Below are positions 48,452 through 58,246 of a stretch of DNA of 64,000 bases, piece after piece. The notes beneath the pieces are model-generated. The model saw only the letters and a list, made by a program, of their open reading frames with translations. It was not told the DNA's origin and ran no database searches. Position 1 is the first letter of the stretch; every line of letters starts with the position of its first letter. The DNA is taken from the NCBI GenBank assembly GCA_029851415.1, contig CM056743.1:24900905-24964904 (forward strand). Direction: 5' to 3'. Both the position numbers and the translations under genes were made by a program. The DNA is from Eretmocerus hayati (taxonomy: Eukaryota > Arthropoda > Insecta > Hymenoptera > Aphelinidae).

Positions 48452-48719
48452 AAAGCCAAGAGAATTTCCTTCAAAACGACTACTTGACAAAGTCAATTCT
48501 ATCAATTGAGACCGAAGCTACAACGTGCAGAAGACCACTGAATGTCGGCAACGACCAAGAGGTGGTCGGAGACAGCAGTGACTGAGATCCGCGGACGATG
48601 GCCTTTGCCTATCGATGCGCTCGGGCTGGAGCTTCATCTTTCATATGTTGCAGCTTCGAGACAAATTGATGGAATTGACTTTGTCAAGTGGTCATTTTGA
48701 AGGAAATTGTCTTGGCTTC
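48452..48719. mobile_element. 268 bp inverted-repeat element inside the compound palindrome
   Basis: AAAGCCAAGAGAATTTCCTT with ACTTGACAAAGTCAATTC mirrors GAATTGACTTTGTCAAGT with AAGGAAATTGTCTTGGCTT. Arms are about 80 bp around a GC-richer centre. The corresponding stretch on the left (46975-47230) is related only loosely. Confidence 0.65.
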
Positions 48720-49286
48720 CTAATGGAATTGGTTCCAAGAACCCAAATTTCTACGCATGCGCAGAAAACAGCCGATTTTCAATCTCCTAGAAAATAGATT
48801 TGCAGAAAGTAGCAAAAACAGGCCTTAGGATGCAAAAAATTTTTCGGGACTACTTTTTTCTGAATAAACACAACATTTCACATCAAATATCAATTTTTCA
48901 AGGAATAAAAGTTATGGCTTTTTGAGAAATCGATGTTTTTGTAATTTTCATTCTCTTGCCTACTGAAGCCGCTCATGACCTCAAAATCAAGTTCTAGGGA
49001 TGCATTTCGATAGATTTTTTAAAGACTGTTCGAATGTCGCGAACCGCGTGTTTTTATCTGCAAGCAAACTCGACTTATTTGCATTTTAGTGAAAAAAGTT
49101 GCTAGAATTATGAAAAAAAAGGATTTTACATCATTTTCAAAAATTCTCGCCATGGGACCAAAAAAATTCTTTTGGATCTCATAGTAATTCGGAAGTCCAT
49201 TTTCTAGGCCATTGGATTGATTGAAAATACTTAGAAAAAGATCCGAGACATGACCCTTTTTCGTCGGTCTGTTTCGCGTGGAATTA

Positions 49287-49455
49287 GGGTGCCTTTTCAC
49301 GACGTAAAATTTTTCCCCCACAGCCTATCTCTCGCCGTTGTTGCGAGAGAGATAGTCCCGTGCTTTAGGGTTTCTAGACCAACAGTCTCTCTCTTTTGCT
49401 CCAATGGCGAGGGATGGGCTGTGGGGGAAAAATTTTACGTCGTGAATTGGCACCC
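49287..49455. mobile_element. 169 bp MITE with TTA target duplication (PIF/Harbinger-like)
   Basis: The ends GGGTGCCTTTTCACGACGTA and TACGTCGTGAATTGGCACCC are near reverse complements; the shared inner stretch AAAATTTTTCCCCCACAGCC extends the arms to about 45 bp. TTA flanks both sides (49284-49286 and 49456-49458). The host unit without the insertion is present at 47231-47250 in reverse complement (GAGTAATTCCACGCG), which proves both ends and the 3 bp duplication. A TWA duplication is typical of PIF/Harbinger. Confidence 0.88.
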
Positions 49456-50350
49456 TTACTCCTAAACTACCCATTCCCCAAAAAATAAATACGCAGACAA
49501 CATAACCCACTGGAGTAGGAAGCTCACTTGCCGATCGTCCGCTGCGCTATGCGTACGTGGCACACACATTAATGTAGACGCAGCCAATAGAATCGGTCTG
49601 AGGCATCCACATTCTTACGCATGCACAGAAAACAGACAATTTCCGATCGCCTGGAAAATGGATCTGCAAAAAATAGCAAAAATAGACCTTAGGACGCAAA
49701 ATAGTGTATCATGTACGAGGTACACATAGTTTATGATTGGTGTAAACGGAGGAAATGCCTATGGCGTTTTCCCCGCTGGAGGCGATAAAAGATGTCCGAG
49801 ACCAATATTTTCCAAAAAAACACAAAATTTCACATAAAATATCAAATTCTCAGACTTCTTCATTACCGTGGAGCGCCCATTCTCGTAAGTATCGTCGGAT
49901 TCGAAGAATGTGCATTTTGTTGCAAAAGAGATCCAAACCATTTGTTGCAGATGATTAATAAAGTACAATACGTTCGAGATGCCTGAAAATTTTTCATGGG
50001 GCTCTATAGGTGGCGGAATATCCATATTTTGTACCATAGAATTGAAGGAAGTGCTGAGAAAAAAATCTGAGACATGACCATCTTTCGTGGGTTTGTTTCG
50101 CGTGGCATCACTCATCTATGTATCGGGAAAAATTATCAAAATTGGACCAGATCAGCAAACCAGGATTCAGCGAATATTTGTAAAATTCATCGGTGATCAA
50201 AAACTGCAATCGATTAATAGACATGCATTGTTCATCCATACGTAATACTCTTATTTTCCTGCCCGTGGTATTTGGATCACTTGAAATTTCAAAGATTTGA
50301 CTTGATCCACACTCCCACGTGGTGGAAATACAAGCAATTAAACATATTAA

Positions 50351-50822
50351 GGCCAGTCCGTAGTCCCCGCAATACTGCAACCAGACACGCACCGGAGTGC
50401 ATGCAGATTTTCAAACAATACCTAATTTTTAAATAATTGCAAACACTTTTCGGATCAAATCATTGAGTCAGCGCGCTTCCCAATGAAATTTACAATCATT
50501 TGAGCTTCGTTGCGTCTCAAAACTCGTGGTACATTTTGCAGGATTTGGAGAACCGCAATCTTGAGCTGGGCTGCCTCATCGTAGGAACCACGCTGTCATG
50601 CACAATTGCCATTTTCCAAATTTCGCAAAATAAATAACGAGTTTTGACACGCAAAAAGCTCAAACGATTGGAATTTCCATTGGGAAGCGCGCTGACTCAA
50701 TGATTTGGCCCGAAAAGTGTTTGCGATTGTTTAAAAATTGAATCTTGTCTGAATTACGCTATGCAAATCACCGTGGCGCCATCTATGGAGTAGTGAGCAA
50801 GTGTAAGCACTACGGACTGGCC
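50351..50822. mobile_element. 472 bp TTAA-flanked element
   Basis: The ends GGCCAGTCCGTAGT and ACTACGGACTGGCC are perfect reverse complements, flanked by TTAA at 50347-50350 and 50823-50826. Sub-terminal inverted pairs include TCATTGAGTCAGCGCGCTTC with AAGCGCGCTGACTCAATGA. The TTAA target points to piggyBac-type mobilisation; the terminal bases are not the usual CCC. Confidence 0.85.
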
Positions 50823-50829
50823 TTAATTC

Positions 50830-52665
50830 CGAGGAACCGCATTCAAAGAATCTCATAATTATATACCCTCATACTTATCGTTCTTAAAATAAAAATCAGA
50901 TCACACTACAAACATCTTCTACCATCACTCTACCGTCAAAATAGCATTTTTCAACCTCCACAATTTTCACAACACACTCACACATCTCGTTATATCTTAC
51001 ACCGATTTACCAAGCACCCAATATTCCCAACCTATGAGCAAAGTAAAACAATAGCACATCCCGATCCTTCCATATTAGTATAGTATATCTATGATAATGG
51101 CTTGGTATAATCCCTTAAAGGCATATAGAGAATAAGAATAGTAGAAGCTCGAAAGACAAGAATATATTCAAGGAGCAAGAGCTGTCATCTCACGATATTA
51201 TTCCTTTGAAGGTAACAGGGACACCAGTGTGTATAGTTTCATAGTCTTTATTCCAGGTCGACATTGCAGTTGAGCTGTCATGCAAACCTCTTTAAAAGAA
51301 CTCGAGAATATATATATATATGGAGAGAATGAAACAAAGGCACAGACAAGCACGTTGTTATGTGTTTGTGTTTATGTAAAGAGGATCGATATTTTGCTGT
51401 TCAGTAGTTTCGTTGTGGTGATTCCGATGCTCAACGACAACGACATCGACATGCCTCTATGGAGCTGAATCTTTGGCTCAATTTGTTTTCAACCCTCTAT
51501 GTATACTTTCTCTGTATTTCTACTCCTAGTTTGTATGTATCGAAAACCTGTCGTGGTCTTGTGAACTTGTGAGCTTGTTGAAAGAAAGATAGTGATTGAT
51601 TGATAATCGGATTTGTTATGCCTTCGCCACGAAGACCGTTATGGCAATGAGATATATATATATATGCTATAAACAACATAGATACGAAACAACTATTTAA
51701 TTGGGCATCTGAAATACTAAATCGTATAGAGTGGCATTTAAATTCATCACGCTCACTAGTGCAATTTACGACTATTATATGGCACATCTAGATAGGCAAT
51801 TCTTCAACAATGCAAATCAAATTTTGTCAACAATAATCATGATAGCATTCGCACTCAGACTTCTTCCTTCTCATAACAGATGTTCAAGAGTGGAAAGTTT
51901 GAAGGATTTAAAAGGAACTTTTAGGCGAATATTAACGGGGTTAGATTACCACAATTTGGTTAACTGGCGGGGGAAGGCGTTCTCATATGCTTACAGTGCT
52001 TGTCAAAAGAATATATCGATCTTCGTCGATTTTATCCTTCTTGATCGACGGATTTCGCCGTTCAAGGGTTTAAATGAATCATTCAGATACTGCGGGGTCG
52101 AAGTAGTGACGATTTTGTGAGCTTCTACGCATGAAAAGTACTCTCGACGACGTGATAGCGACAAACAATGCAAAATCTCATAATAGAGTTTCAAAGCTGC
52201 GTCGCGATGGCATCGGAATATGATGTGAATGCAAGTGTTGAGAAGACATTGCAGATTTTTTATAAGATAACCTTACAGATCATAGTATACTATACACGCA
52301 TAATCAAAATGAGGCATGATGAATGGGCTGACAAGCAATTTTTTAACCGCAGTTGACAGAAAATAGCCAGAATATTGCTGCTTATGCAAAACTCCATGCA
52401 CCAGATACGTGAATATTGAATATTTCACGAAAGATCTTTTGAGAGAATTACACCCAAATTCTTCACTGATTCTTGCAATGGTATGATAGAAAGAGGAAGC
52501 GGTTCCTCCTGTGATAGATTTGTTCATTCATTAGGCGATCAAACAGATACCTATTTCATTTTATATGCCTCTTTTGGAGAATCTGACACAATTTTCAAGT
52601 ATGAAGCTCAAATAGATATCTGTCCGGCCTTCAAAGCATGTACCTTTTACTTTGTTTAACTCACA
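50830..52665. other. No gene recognised
   Basis: AT-rich intronic sequence with short AT runs near 51308 and 51652. A plus-strand frame of 129 residues at 51731-52120 has no recognisable domain and overlaps frames on the other strand. Confidence 0.45.
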
Positions 52666-52672
52666 AGGGGAG

Positions 52673-52993
52673 TCCGGAGTCTCCGGGTCCTGAAATCTTA
52701 CCAAAATTTTTTCACAGTTTCACACCACCTAGAATATGAAGAATCTAAAGCAACTCCGTGAAATGGGCTCCCTGTTCAGAGCTACGAGTGAAAATGTTGG
52801 CATTGTCAGTATATCTATATATATCACTTTTTAACATGAGCCTATATGGGCAATTATGATGTCATAGGCTGTAACTTCGGACAGAGGGCTCATTTGACGG
52901 AGTTACTCTGGATTCTTTATATTTTAGGTGGTACGAAACTGTGAAAAAATTTTGGTGAGATTTCAGGACCCGGAGACTCCGGACTCCCCTTGT
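52673..52993. mobile_element. 321 bp MITE with ~80 bp terminal inverted repeats
   Basis: The ends ACAAGGGGAGTCCGGAGTCT and AGACTCCGGACTCCCCTTGT are perfect complements over the first 35 or so bases and continue weakly (ACAGTTTC and GAAACTGT; AGAATCTAAAG-type words). No clear target duplication is visible (flanks AACTC and CAGTG). Confidence 0.85.
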
Positions 52994-53878
52994 CAGTGAG
53001 TATCCAAAGTATCTTTTTACCGTAACCCTAATTGAAAGGCATCTTTTAATGATGAATCTCTCGAGTTATAAAAAAATATAGTACATCCAAATCGAAGAGA
53101 AAATTCAGGTATATTTATACCTTCAATTTTCATTAACTCAAAGGTTTTCTCTCAATGAAAAGTGATTCTTGCAATTGCTAATGAATCCCATGCTGTGCTG
53201 CTGTGGCAGAAGGCTTGAAAGAAGATTTTGTTGTTGTTGCGCAATAGATATGTAGCCGCGTACAGCGTTAATTAACCGGTCGACTAAATAACGTTGCGAG
53301 TGTATGTGTATGTCTGTGTGTGGTCTTGAAATGAGAAACGCGTTGAACTCCATAGTTACTCTTATACAAGCGAATGAGCAATTTGGTATAGGGTTTCTTT
53401 GGAACTCTTGAAAATGAGACATATGACAGAATCTGGTTTCACTAATAGACTCTTTTTAGATTCTGGAAATAGAAAAGAATGATTACAACTTTGTCTTCGG
53501 GTTATGTGAGATGTATTTTTATGTTAAATTAATCCAAATGTGTCATAGAAACCTAAGGAAGGAACATGGATTATTCGTATGCTGGGAAATATTCAAACTA
53601 TGTACTATTTACAAAGTTATTCAAAATTTGATCACGAGTAAAATTTTGAAGTGCTTCAAATTGTTATCTATAACTTCAACTGAATGTTTTTAGACTAATG
53701 ATGTTTGGAATGTAACTTTTCGGCACATTGCCCAAGACGTCAGAGTCAGAATGACTTCAAATTCTCAATTGTATGCCCAAATTTATAGCGGTCCCGCAGA
53801 AATTTTAATATTTTGTGTTTGTACATTTGCTGATCCCAAATCTCACTTCCAAAGGTTCTTGAATGTTGACTATTCGAA

Positions 53879-53892
53879 ACATACAAAATACA
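53879..53892. repeat. 14 bp direct repeat, left (target-site duplication candidate)
   Basis: ACATACAAAATACA, repeated exactly at 55624-55637, bracketing the tRNA-derived array. Part of it, AAATACA, also occurs at the unit boundary inside the array (54326-54332), so a few bases may belong to the unit. Confidence 0.6.
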
Positions 53893-54094
53893 TTTAATGA
53901 ATGAATTTATCGTTCTTTCGAGCCACTTATAATCGTCGCGCTCAGGCGGCGATCACAGTTTGACAAATGTCAAACTGCGACCTTCGAGGCTCCACTTTCA
54001 TAGTGGCTGCATCACGAAGGGATTTTTTATTTTTTTTTTTTTGGATTTTTTAATTTTTTTTATTGAAAGATTGACCAAGAGATGAAAAAATTCT

Positions 54095-54168
54095 TCCTCG
54101 GGCGGGACTTGAACCTCGCAATCTCCGGTACTCCGGACCGGCGCCTTAACCAATTAGACCACCGAGGC
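54095..54168 (-). tRNA. tRNA-like gene, copy 1 (anticodon-loop GGA; probably not functional)
   Basis: 74 nt, 5' GCCTCGGTGGTCTAATTGG, then TTAAGGC, anticodon stem CCGGT/ACCGG, and TTCAAGTCC near the 3' end. Box A (TGGTCTAATTGG) and box B (GGTTCAAGTCC) match Pol III promoter consensus, and a T-run follows the 3' end. Against function: base 33 is C instead of T, giving loop CCGGAGT; G1 faces A72; and the T stem has an extra A. The body resembles tRNA-Arg more than tRNA-Ser, although the loop would read GGA (Ser) and there is no long variable arm. Most likely a tRNA-derived repeat unit. Confidence 0.5.
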
Positions 54169-54526
54169 GATTGCGTATTCACTCGCTCGGGGAAGCCTTC
54201 TCTCATCTCTTGTGCCAATCTTTCGATGCGGTCAATCAAGGAACCATGACCATTCGAATATGCAAATTATATCGATAAGGTAGATCTCATCGATATTTTG
54301 ACTCTATCGCTCGATTTGATGAAATACATTTAATGAATGAATTTATCGTTCTTTCGAGCCACTTATAATCGTCGCGCTCAGGCGGCGATCACAGTTTGAC
54401 AAATGTCAAACTGCGACCTTCGAGGCTCCACTTTCATAGTGGCTGCATCACGAAGGGATTTTTTATTTTTTTTTTTGGATTTTTTAATTTTTTATTGAAA
54501 GATTGACCAAGAGATGAAAAAATTCT

Positions 54527-54600
54527 TCCTCGGGCGGGACTTGAACCTCGCAATCTCCGGTACTCCGGACCGGCGCCTTAACCAATTAGACCACCGAGGC
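54527..54600 (-). tRNA. tRNA-like gene, copy 2
   Basis: Identical in sequence to copy 1 over the 74 nt, including C33, the G1/A72 mismatch and the extra T-stem A. It sits 432 bases downstream of copy 1 in the same orientation. Confidence 0.5.
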
Positions 54601-54959
54601 GATTGCGTATTCACTCGCTCGGGGAAGCCTTCTCTCATCTCTTGTGCCAATCTTTCGATGCGGTCAATCAAGGAACCATGACCATTCGAATATGCAAATT
54701 ATATCGATAAGGTAGATCTCATCGATATTTTGACTCTATCGCTCGATTTGATGAAATACATTTAATGAATGAATTTATCGTTCCTTCGAGCCACTTATAA
54801 TCGTCGCGCTCAGGCGGCGATCACAGTTTGACAAATGTCAAACTGCGACCTTCGAGGCTCCACTTTCATAGTGGCTGCATCACGAAGGGATTTTTTATTT
54901 TTTTTTTTTGGATTTTTTAATTTTTTATTGAAAGATTGACCAAGAGATGAAAAAATTCT

Positions 54960-55033
54960 TCCTCGGGCGGGACTTGAACCTCGCAATCTCCGGTACTCCG
55001 GACCGGCGCCTTAACCAATTAGACCACCGAGGC
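54960..55033 (-). tRNA. tRNA-like gene, copy 3
   Basis: Same 74 nt sequence. Its 5' flank is cut 31 bases beyond the gene at the TA-rich inversion junction (55064). Confidence 0.5.
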
Positions 55034-55283
55034 GATTGCGTATTCACTCGCTCGGGGAAGCCTATATATATAGCCTATATATATTATAAGTGGCTCGAAA
55101 GAACGATAAATTCATTCATTAAATGTATTTCATCAAATCGAGCGATAGAGTCAAAATATCGATGAGATCTACCTTATCGATATAATTTGCATATTCGAAT
55201 GGTCATGGTTCCTTGATTGACCGCATCGAAAGATTGGCACAAGAGATGAGAGAAGGCTTCCCCGAGCGAGTGAATACGCAATC

Positions 55284-55357
55284 GCCTCGGTGGTCTAATT
55301 GGTTAAGGCGCCGGTCCGGAGTACCGGAGATTGCGAGGTTCAAGTCCCGCCCGAGGA
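55284..55357 (+). tRNA. tRNA-like gene, copy 4 (inverted)
   Basis: Same 74 nt on the plus strand, followed by a T6 tract at 55362-55368 that would stop Pol III. Upstream, 55227-55283 is a degenerate reverse complement of the tRNA 3' half plus its 3' flank, so the gene sits in a stem-loop. Confidence 0.5.
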
Positions 55358-55623
55358 AGAATTTTTTCATCTCTTGGTCAATCTTTCAATAAAAAATTAA
55401 AAAATCCAAAAAAATAAAATAAAAAATCCCTTCGTGATGCAGCCACTATGAAAGTGGAGCCTCGAAGGTCGCAGTTTGACATTTGTCAAACTGTGATCGC
55501 CGCCTGAGCGCGACGATTATAAGTGGCTCGAAAGAACGATAAATTCATTCATTAAATGTATTTCATCAAATCGAGCGATAGAGTCAAAATATCGATGAGA
55601 TCTACCTTATCGATATAATTTGC

Positions 55624-55637
55624 ACATACAAAATACA
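55624..55637. repeat. 14 bp direct repeat, right
   Basis: Exact copy of 53879-53892 (ACATACAAAATACA) directly after the array. Confidence 0.6.
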
Positions 55638-55849
55638 AATGAACTCGCACGAACGCTTGAATTTTTCCACTCATCGGTACCACAAAAATGATATGGAGCG
55701 ATTCTGTAGCAGAACACCGAACCTGATATTTGCCACTAAAATTGATCTCGCGGCTAAACGGTATATGAGTCACGGTTCTGAAGTTTAGGGTCATCACTTG
55801 GCCACAAAATCTTTTAGAAATGACTGACTAGGACCTCAGGGGTCGTGTT

Positions 55850-56832
55850 ATAGAATTGCCTGTGAAACTATGCCAGTAAATTTTACCGCTAACCCTGTTA
55901 AAAATATCTTCCAAAACTTGGATCAAAACATCCAAGTGGATCAAATCCTGGATCCAGGTTGGATCAAAAATGTAATGCTATTTGATCCAACTTTGATCAA
56001 ATGTTGGATTTGGGAACCGAAATTCGTCTGCCAGACTTGCGCACTGCACACGACCGAAATGTAAGTTATCGCGCATAAGCTTTACCGTGGATGTCGTTCC
56101 CGATTTTTTTTTTGAAAACTAATGTTCATACAGTCTAATGACTCGCTACATCTGTCTCGTTATCAAACAATTCAGATTCCAACTCATCACATAATATCTG
56201 CACTTCAAGACGCCGATAAAGAAAGATCGTGCTGGTGAAGTTGTCAAATTGACCTCAATTATGATGATTGATCTCATGTATCTGCTTCTTGGAGGTGGAC
56301 GACGAGATTAGCAAAATTAAGGATCTCATAACGGGAGTGATGAAGCAACCTAACACACAAATTTTTCCCAAAATCCTTCCGAAAAAACAGCCACAATGAA
56401 GCCCATAATGCAATATCTCATTTCTAATACAGCGCAGGATCGCCGCGCGCAAGTGCGAGGCAGACGAATTTTGCACCTCAAATCCAACATATTTGATCAA
56501 GGTTGGATCAAAAAGCATTATATTATTTGATCAAATTTGATCACGAACATCCAAGATTTGATCCAATTGGATCTTTTTTTGAAGATTGTTTTTATCAGGG
56601 AAACTGTAATTTTTAAAGGTAGCTAGTAACTTTTTCGCTATTTGCAAAGATATACTTCCTCAGCTACTTTTCATCGAAAATGCAGCAGTACTCTGAAATG
56701 TTTATTATCCCTAACCTACAAAACCCTGAATCCACAAAACGCAAAACGTGAACTCTAATATTTTACCGGAAAATTTACAGGTTCCGACAAATATTACAGA
56801 TTAGCGGTAAATATCTACCGGCAATTTTATAG
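55850..56832. mobile_element. ~980 bp element inserted in element E, with a second element inside
   Basis: Left TTATAGAATTGCC with AGTAAATTTTACCGCTAA mirrors right TTAGCGGTAAATATCTACCG with GCAATTTTATAG. Inside, 55893-56600 has its own ends (CCCTGTTAAAAATATCTTC and GAAGATTGTTTTTATCAGGG). No ORF of known type is present. Confidence 0.55.
55893..56600. mobile_element. 708 bp inner element with GATCCAA-rich inverted repeats
   Basis: The ends CCCTGTTAAAAATATCTTC and GAAGATTGTTTTTATCAGGG are inverted. Arms continue with repeated TTGGATCAAA-type words, GCATTATATTATTTGATCAA against TTTGATCCAACTTTGATCAA, and TTCGTCTGCCAGACTTGCGC against GCGCAAGTGCGAGGCAGACG. CAGGG ends recall hAT elements, but I see no 8 bp duplication. 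Confidence 0.6.
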
Positions 56833-56997
56833 TATGGCCCCTGTAGCCACGCTTTTGAGGATTGTACCAGTATAGCATAGACCTGTTCGAGAAATTTAGT
56901 AAAAGTAGATTTTTGTGGCAAGTACTCCCCAAAGTATGAGACTTAATCCATTCCGGTACTTTGGGGCATGCATAGGAGTTTCGTCTAACGATGAACT

Positions 56998-57001
<4 letters not shown>

Positions 57002-57030
<29 letters not shown>
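57002..57030. repeat. Poly(A) tract (29 bases)
   Basis: An uninterrupted A run. The minus-strand reading gives a poly-phenylalanine stretch, not a gene. Confidence 0.95.
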
Positions 57031-57033
<3 letters not shown>

Positions 57034-57489
57034 TGCTAAGAGGCCTGGAATGGGGCGAATTCGTTTATAAAGAGGGAAACTGAGTGAGTAAGATTTGAGG
57101 CAAAATTGCGCCACAAAATGTACGGGCTCTGCGTCCAGAGGGACCTGGTAGTCTTTTGGTTTTTATAGCTGTGAAATTTGATGCTTTATACCATTAAATT
57201 TAATGAGTTTGCCACCCCCAACCCTGAATGAGCCTCACCGCGGCGACTCACACTCGCCAAGGCTGGGAAAAAAAATCACGGGGCACAAACCTGACATTTG
57301 GACCCTTTTTTATGGTAGTTTTTTTAGTGTGATCTCGGACTGAAAAATTGATGATTGTGCCAAAAAGAAGACAAAAGCACATCAAAGTAGATATTTTCTT
57401 TCCGAGCGTTTTAAGGCTTCGTACATTCAAGGTGGCACACTTTATTTTCAAGTCTCCACAGAATTATACTCATGTATTAGGGTGACAAT

Positions 57490-58240
57490 TATTCCTCCAG
57501 TTTCATTTTTCTTGTGGGCTCCATCTTAAGTTTCCCTGATTTGATGAATTTATCACAAAATAATTCCTCCCAGGAGCTTTGAAAATGCCTCAATAGCGCA
57601 CACGCGAACACGACTCTTGAAAGCGGAAACTGGGAAATTCGTCCGTTCGATCTTCTGTGCCTCTACAATCGCACTAATTTCTATTTTTTGAATTTTCAAG
57701 TGTACACTACTCGGTAATCTCAATTTTTTGAGAAAAAATGAATAATACCATGCAGGAAGCGAATTTTAATTCAAACCTGATTTTTTAAACAGATTTTTCC
57801 GTTGTTGTTTGTAAACCTTTCCGTCAAAATGAAATATTGGGATACTAGGATCATCATGAAGACTCAAAGCGATCCTCTTAGAGATATGGAGGTTGCATCG
57901 GCGGATTCTTCAGTATAGGCCTTCAGCTAGTGTAGAAATTCGTGTTCGCGTAGCACTATTAGAGCATCCCTGAACCTTCCTGCAAGAACTTTTTTGTCAT
58001 CCACTCACCAGAATCAGAGAGATTTAAGCATGAGTCCATAAGAAAGTGGAAACTTGGGGAATAAATGTCACCTTACTTAATTTATATCTTATTTCAACAT
58101 GATCCTACATGGCATATCTTGCCTGACAGCTCTAATCTGACTCTGTAACTTTAGATAACTTTTTTGGTGCTATAAGAAGATCATGCTCGAGATTCGTACC
58201 CGTGGCACCCTTGCTCGTCCTAATAAACCCATCTAAACAA
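57490..58240. other. No feature recognised
   Basis: Intronic sequence without repeats or coding segments that I can support. Confidence 0.5.
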
Positions 58241-58246
58241 ATCGTA

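Larger units (their letters stand above)
46396..50113. mobile_element. 3.7 kb compound palindromic element
   Basis: The outer ends are GAGTAATTTCACGC with AAACAGACC on the left and GGGTTTGTTTCGCGTGGCAT with CACTC on the right, near reverse complements. Inside, a ~550 bp unit occurs four times: 46403-46960 and 47240-47790 in one orientation, 48735-49282 and 49600-50105 in the other. Shared words are CGCATGCGCAG, GGTGTGAAAT, AAATGGTCCC and GAAACAGACCGACGAAAAAG. The inner pair is much more similar than the outer pair. The order is A, spacer, B, core, B reversed, spacer, A reversed. The core (47795-48450) and a 169 bp MITE (49287-49455) are further insertions or cargo. No transposase is seen. Confidence 0.75.
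53893..55623. mobile_element. 1.73 kb array of four tRNA-derived units in mixed orientation
   Basis: A ~432 bp unit occurs complete at 53893-54324 and 54325-54756 and truncated at 54757-55064; after a TA-rich junction (CTATATATATAGCCTATATA, 55063-55082) it appears in reverse complement at about 55083-55623. Copies are nearly identical. Each unit has the tRNA-like gene, a T-rich tract, the hairpin AGTTTGACAAATGTCAAACT and the words TCGAGCCACTTATAATCG. Tandem copies, an inversion and a flanking 14 bp direct repeat suggest one insertion of an already rearranged array, or later amplification inside a single insertion. No protein is encoded. Confidence 0.8.
55640..57480. repeat. Dispersed element E, copy 2, split by a nested insertion
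   Basis: 55640-55865 aligns with about 15645-15890 and 56860-57480 with about 15960-16440. Words shared with copy 1 include CATCGGTACCA, TTTGCCACTAAAA, AATTGCGCCACAAAA and CTCACACTC. The block 55850-56832 has no counterpart in copy 1. A 29-base A run at 57002-57030 is also private to this copy. Confidence 0.6.

Noticed and set aside
49019..49321. 100-residue ORF repeated at 47281 and 49019
   Set aside because: The same peptide appears because the ~550 bp palindrome unit is duplicated; other unit copies (46403, 49600) break the frame, so no selection on protein is seen.
51731..52120. 129-residue plus-strand ORF
   Set aside because: No known domain; frames on the opposite strand overlap it and there is no supporting signal.
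54095..55357. Functional tRNA-Ser (GGA) genes
   Set aside because: C at position 33, a G1/A72 mismatch, an extra T-stem base, no long variable arm, and an Arg-like body argue against a working tRNA-Ser.
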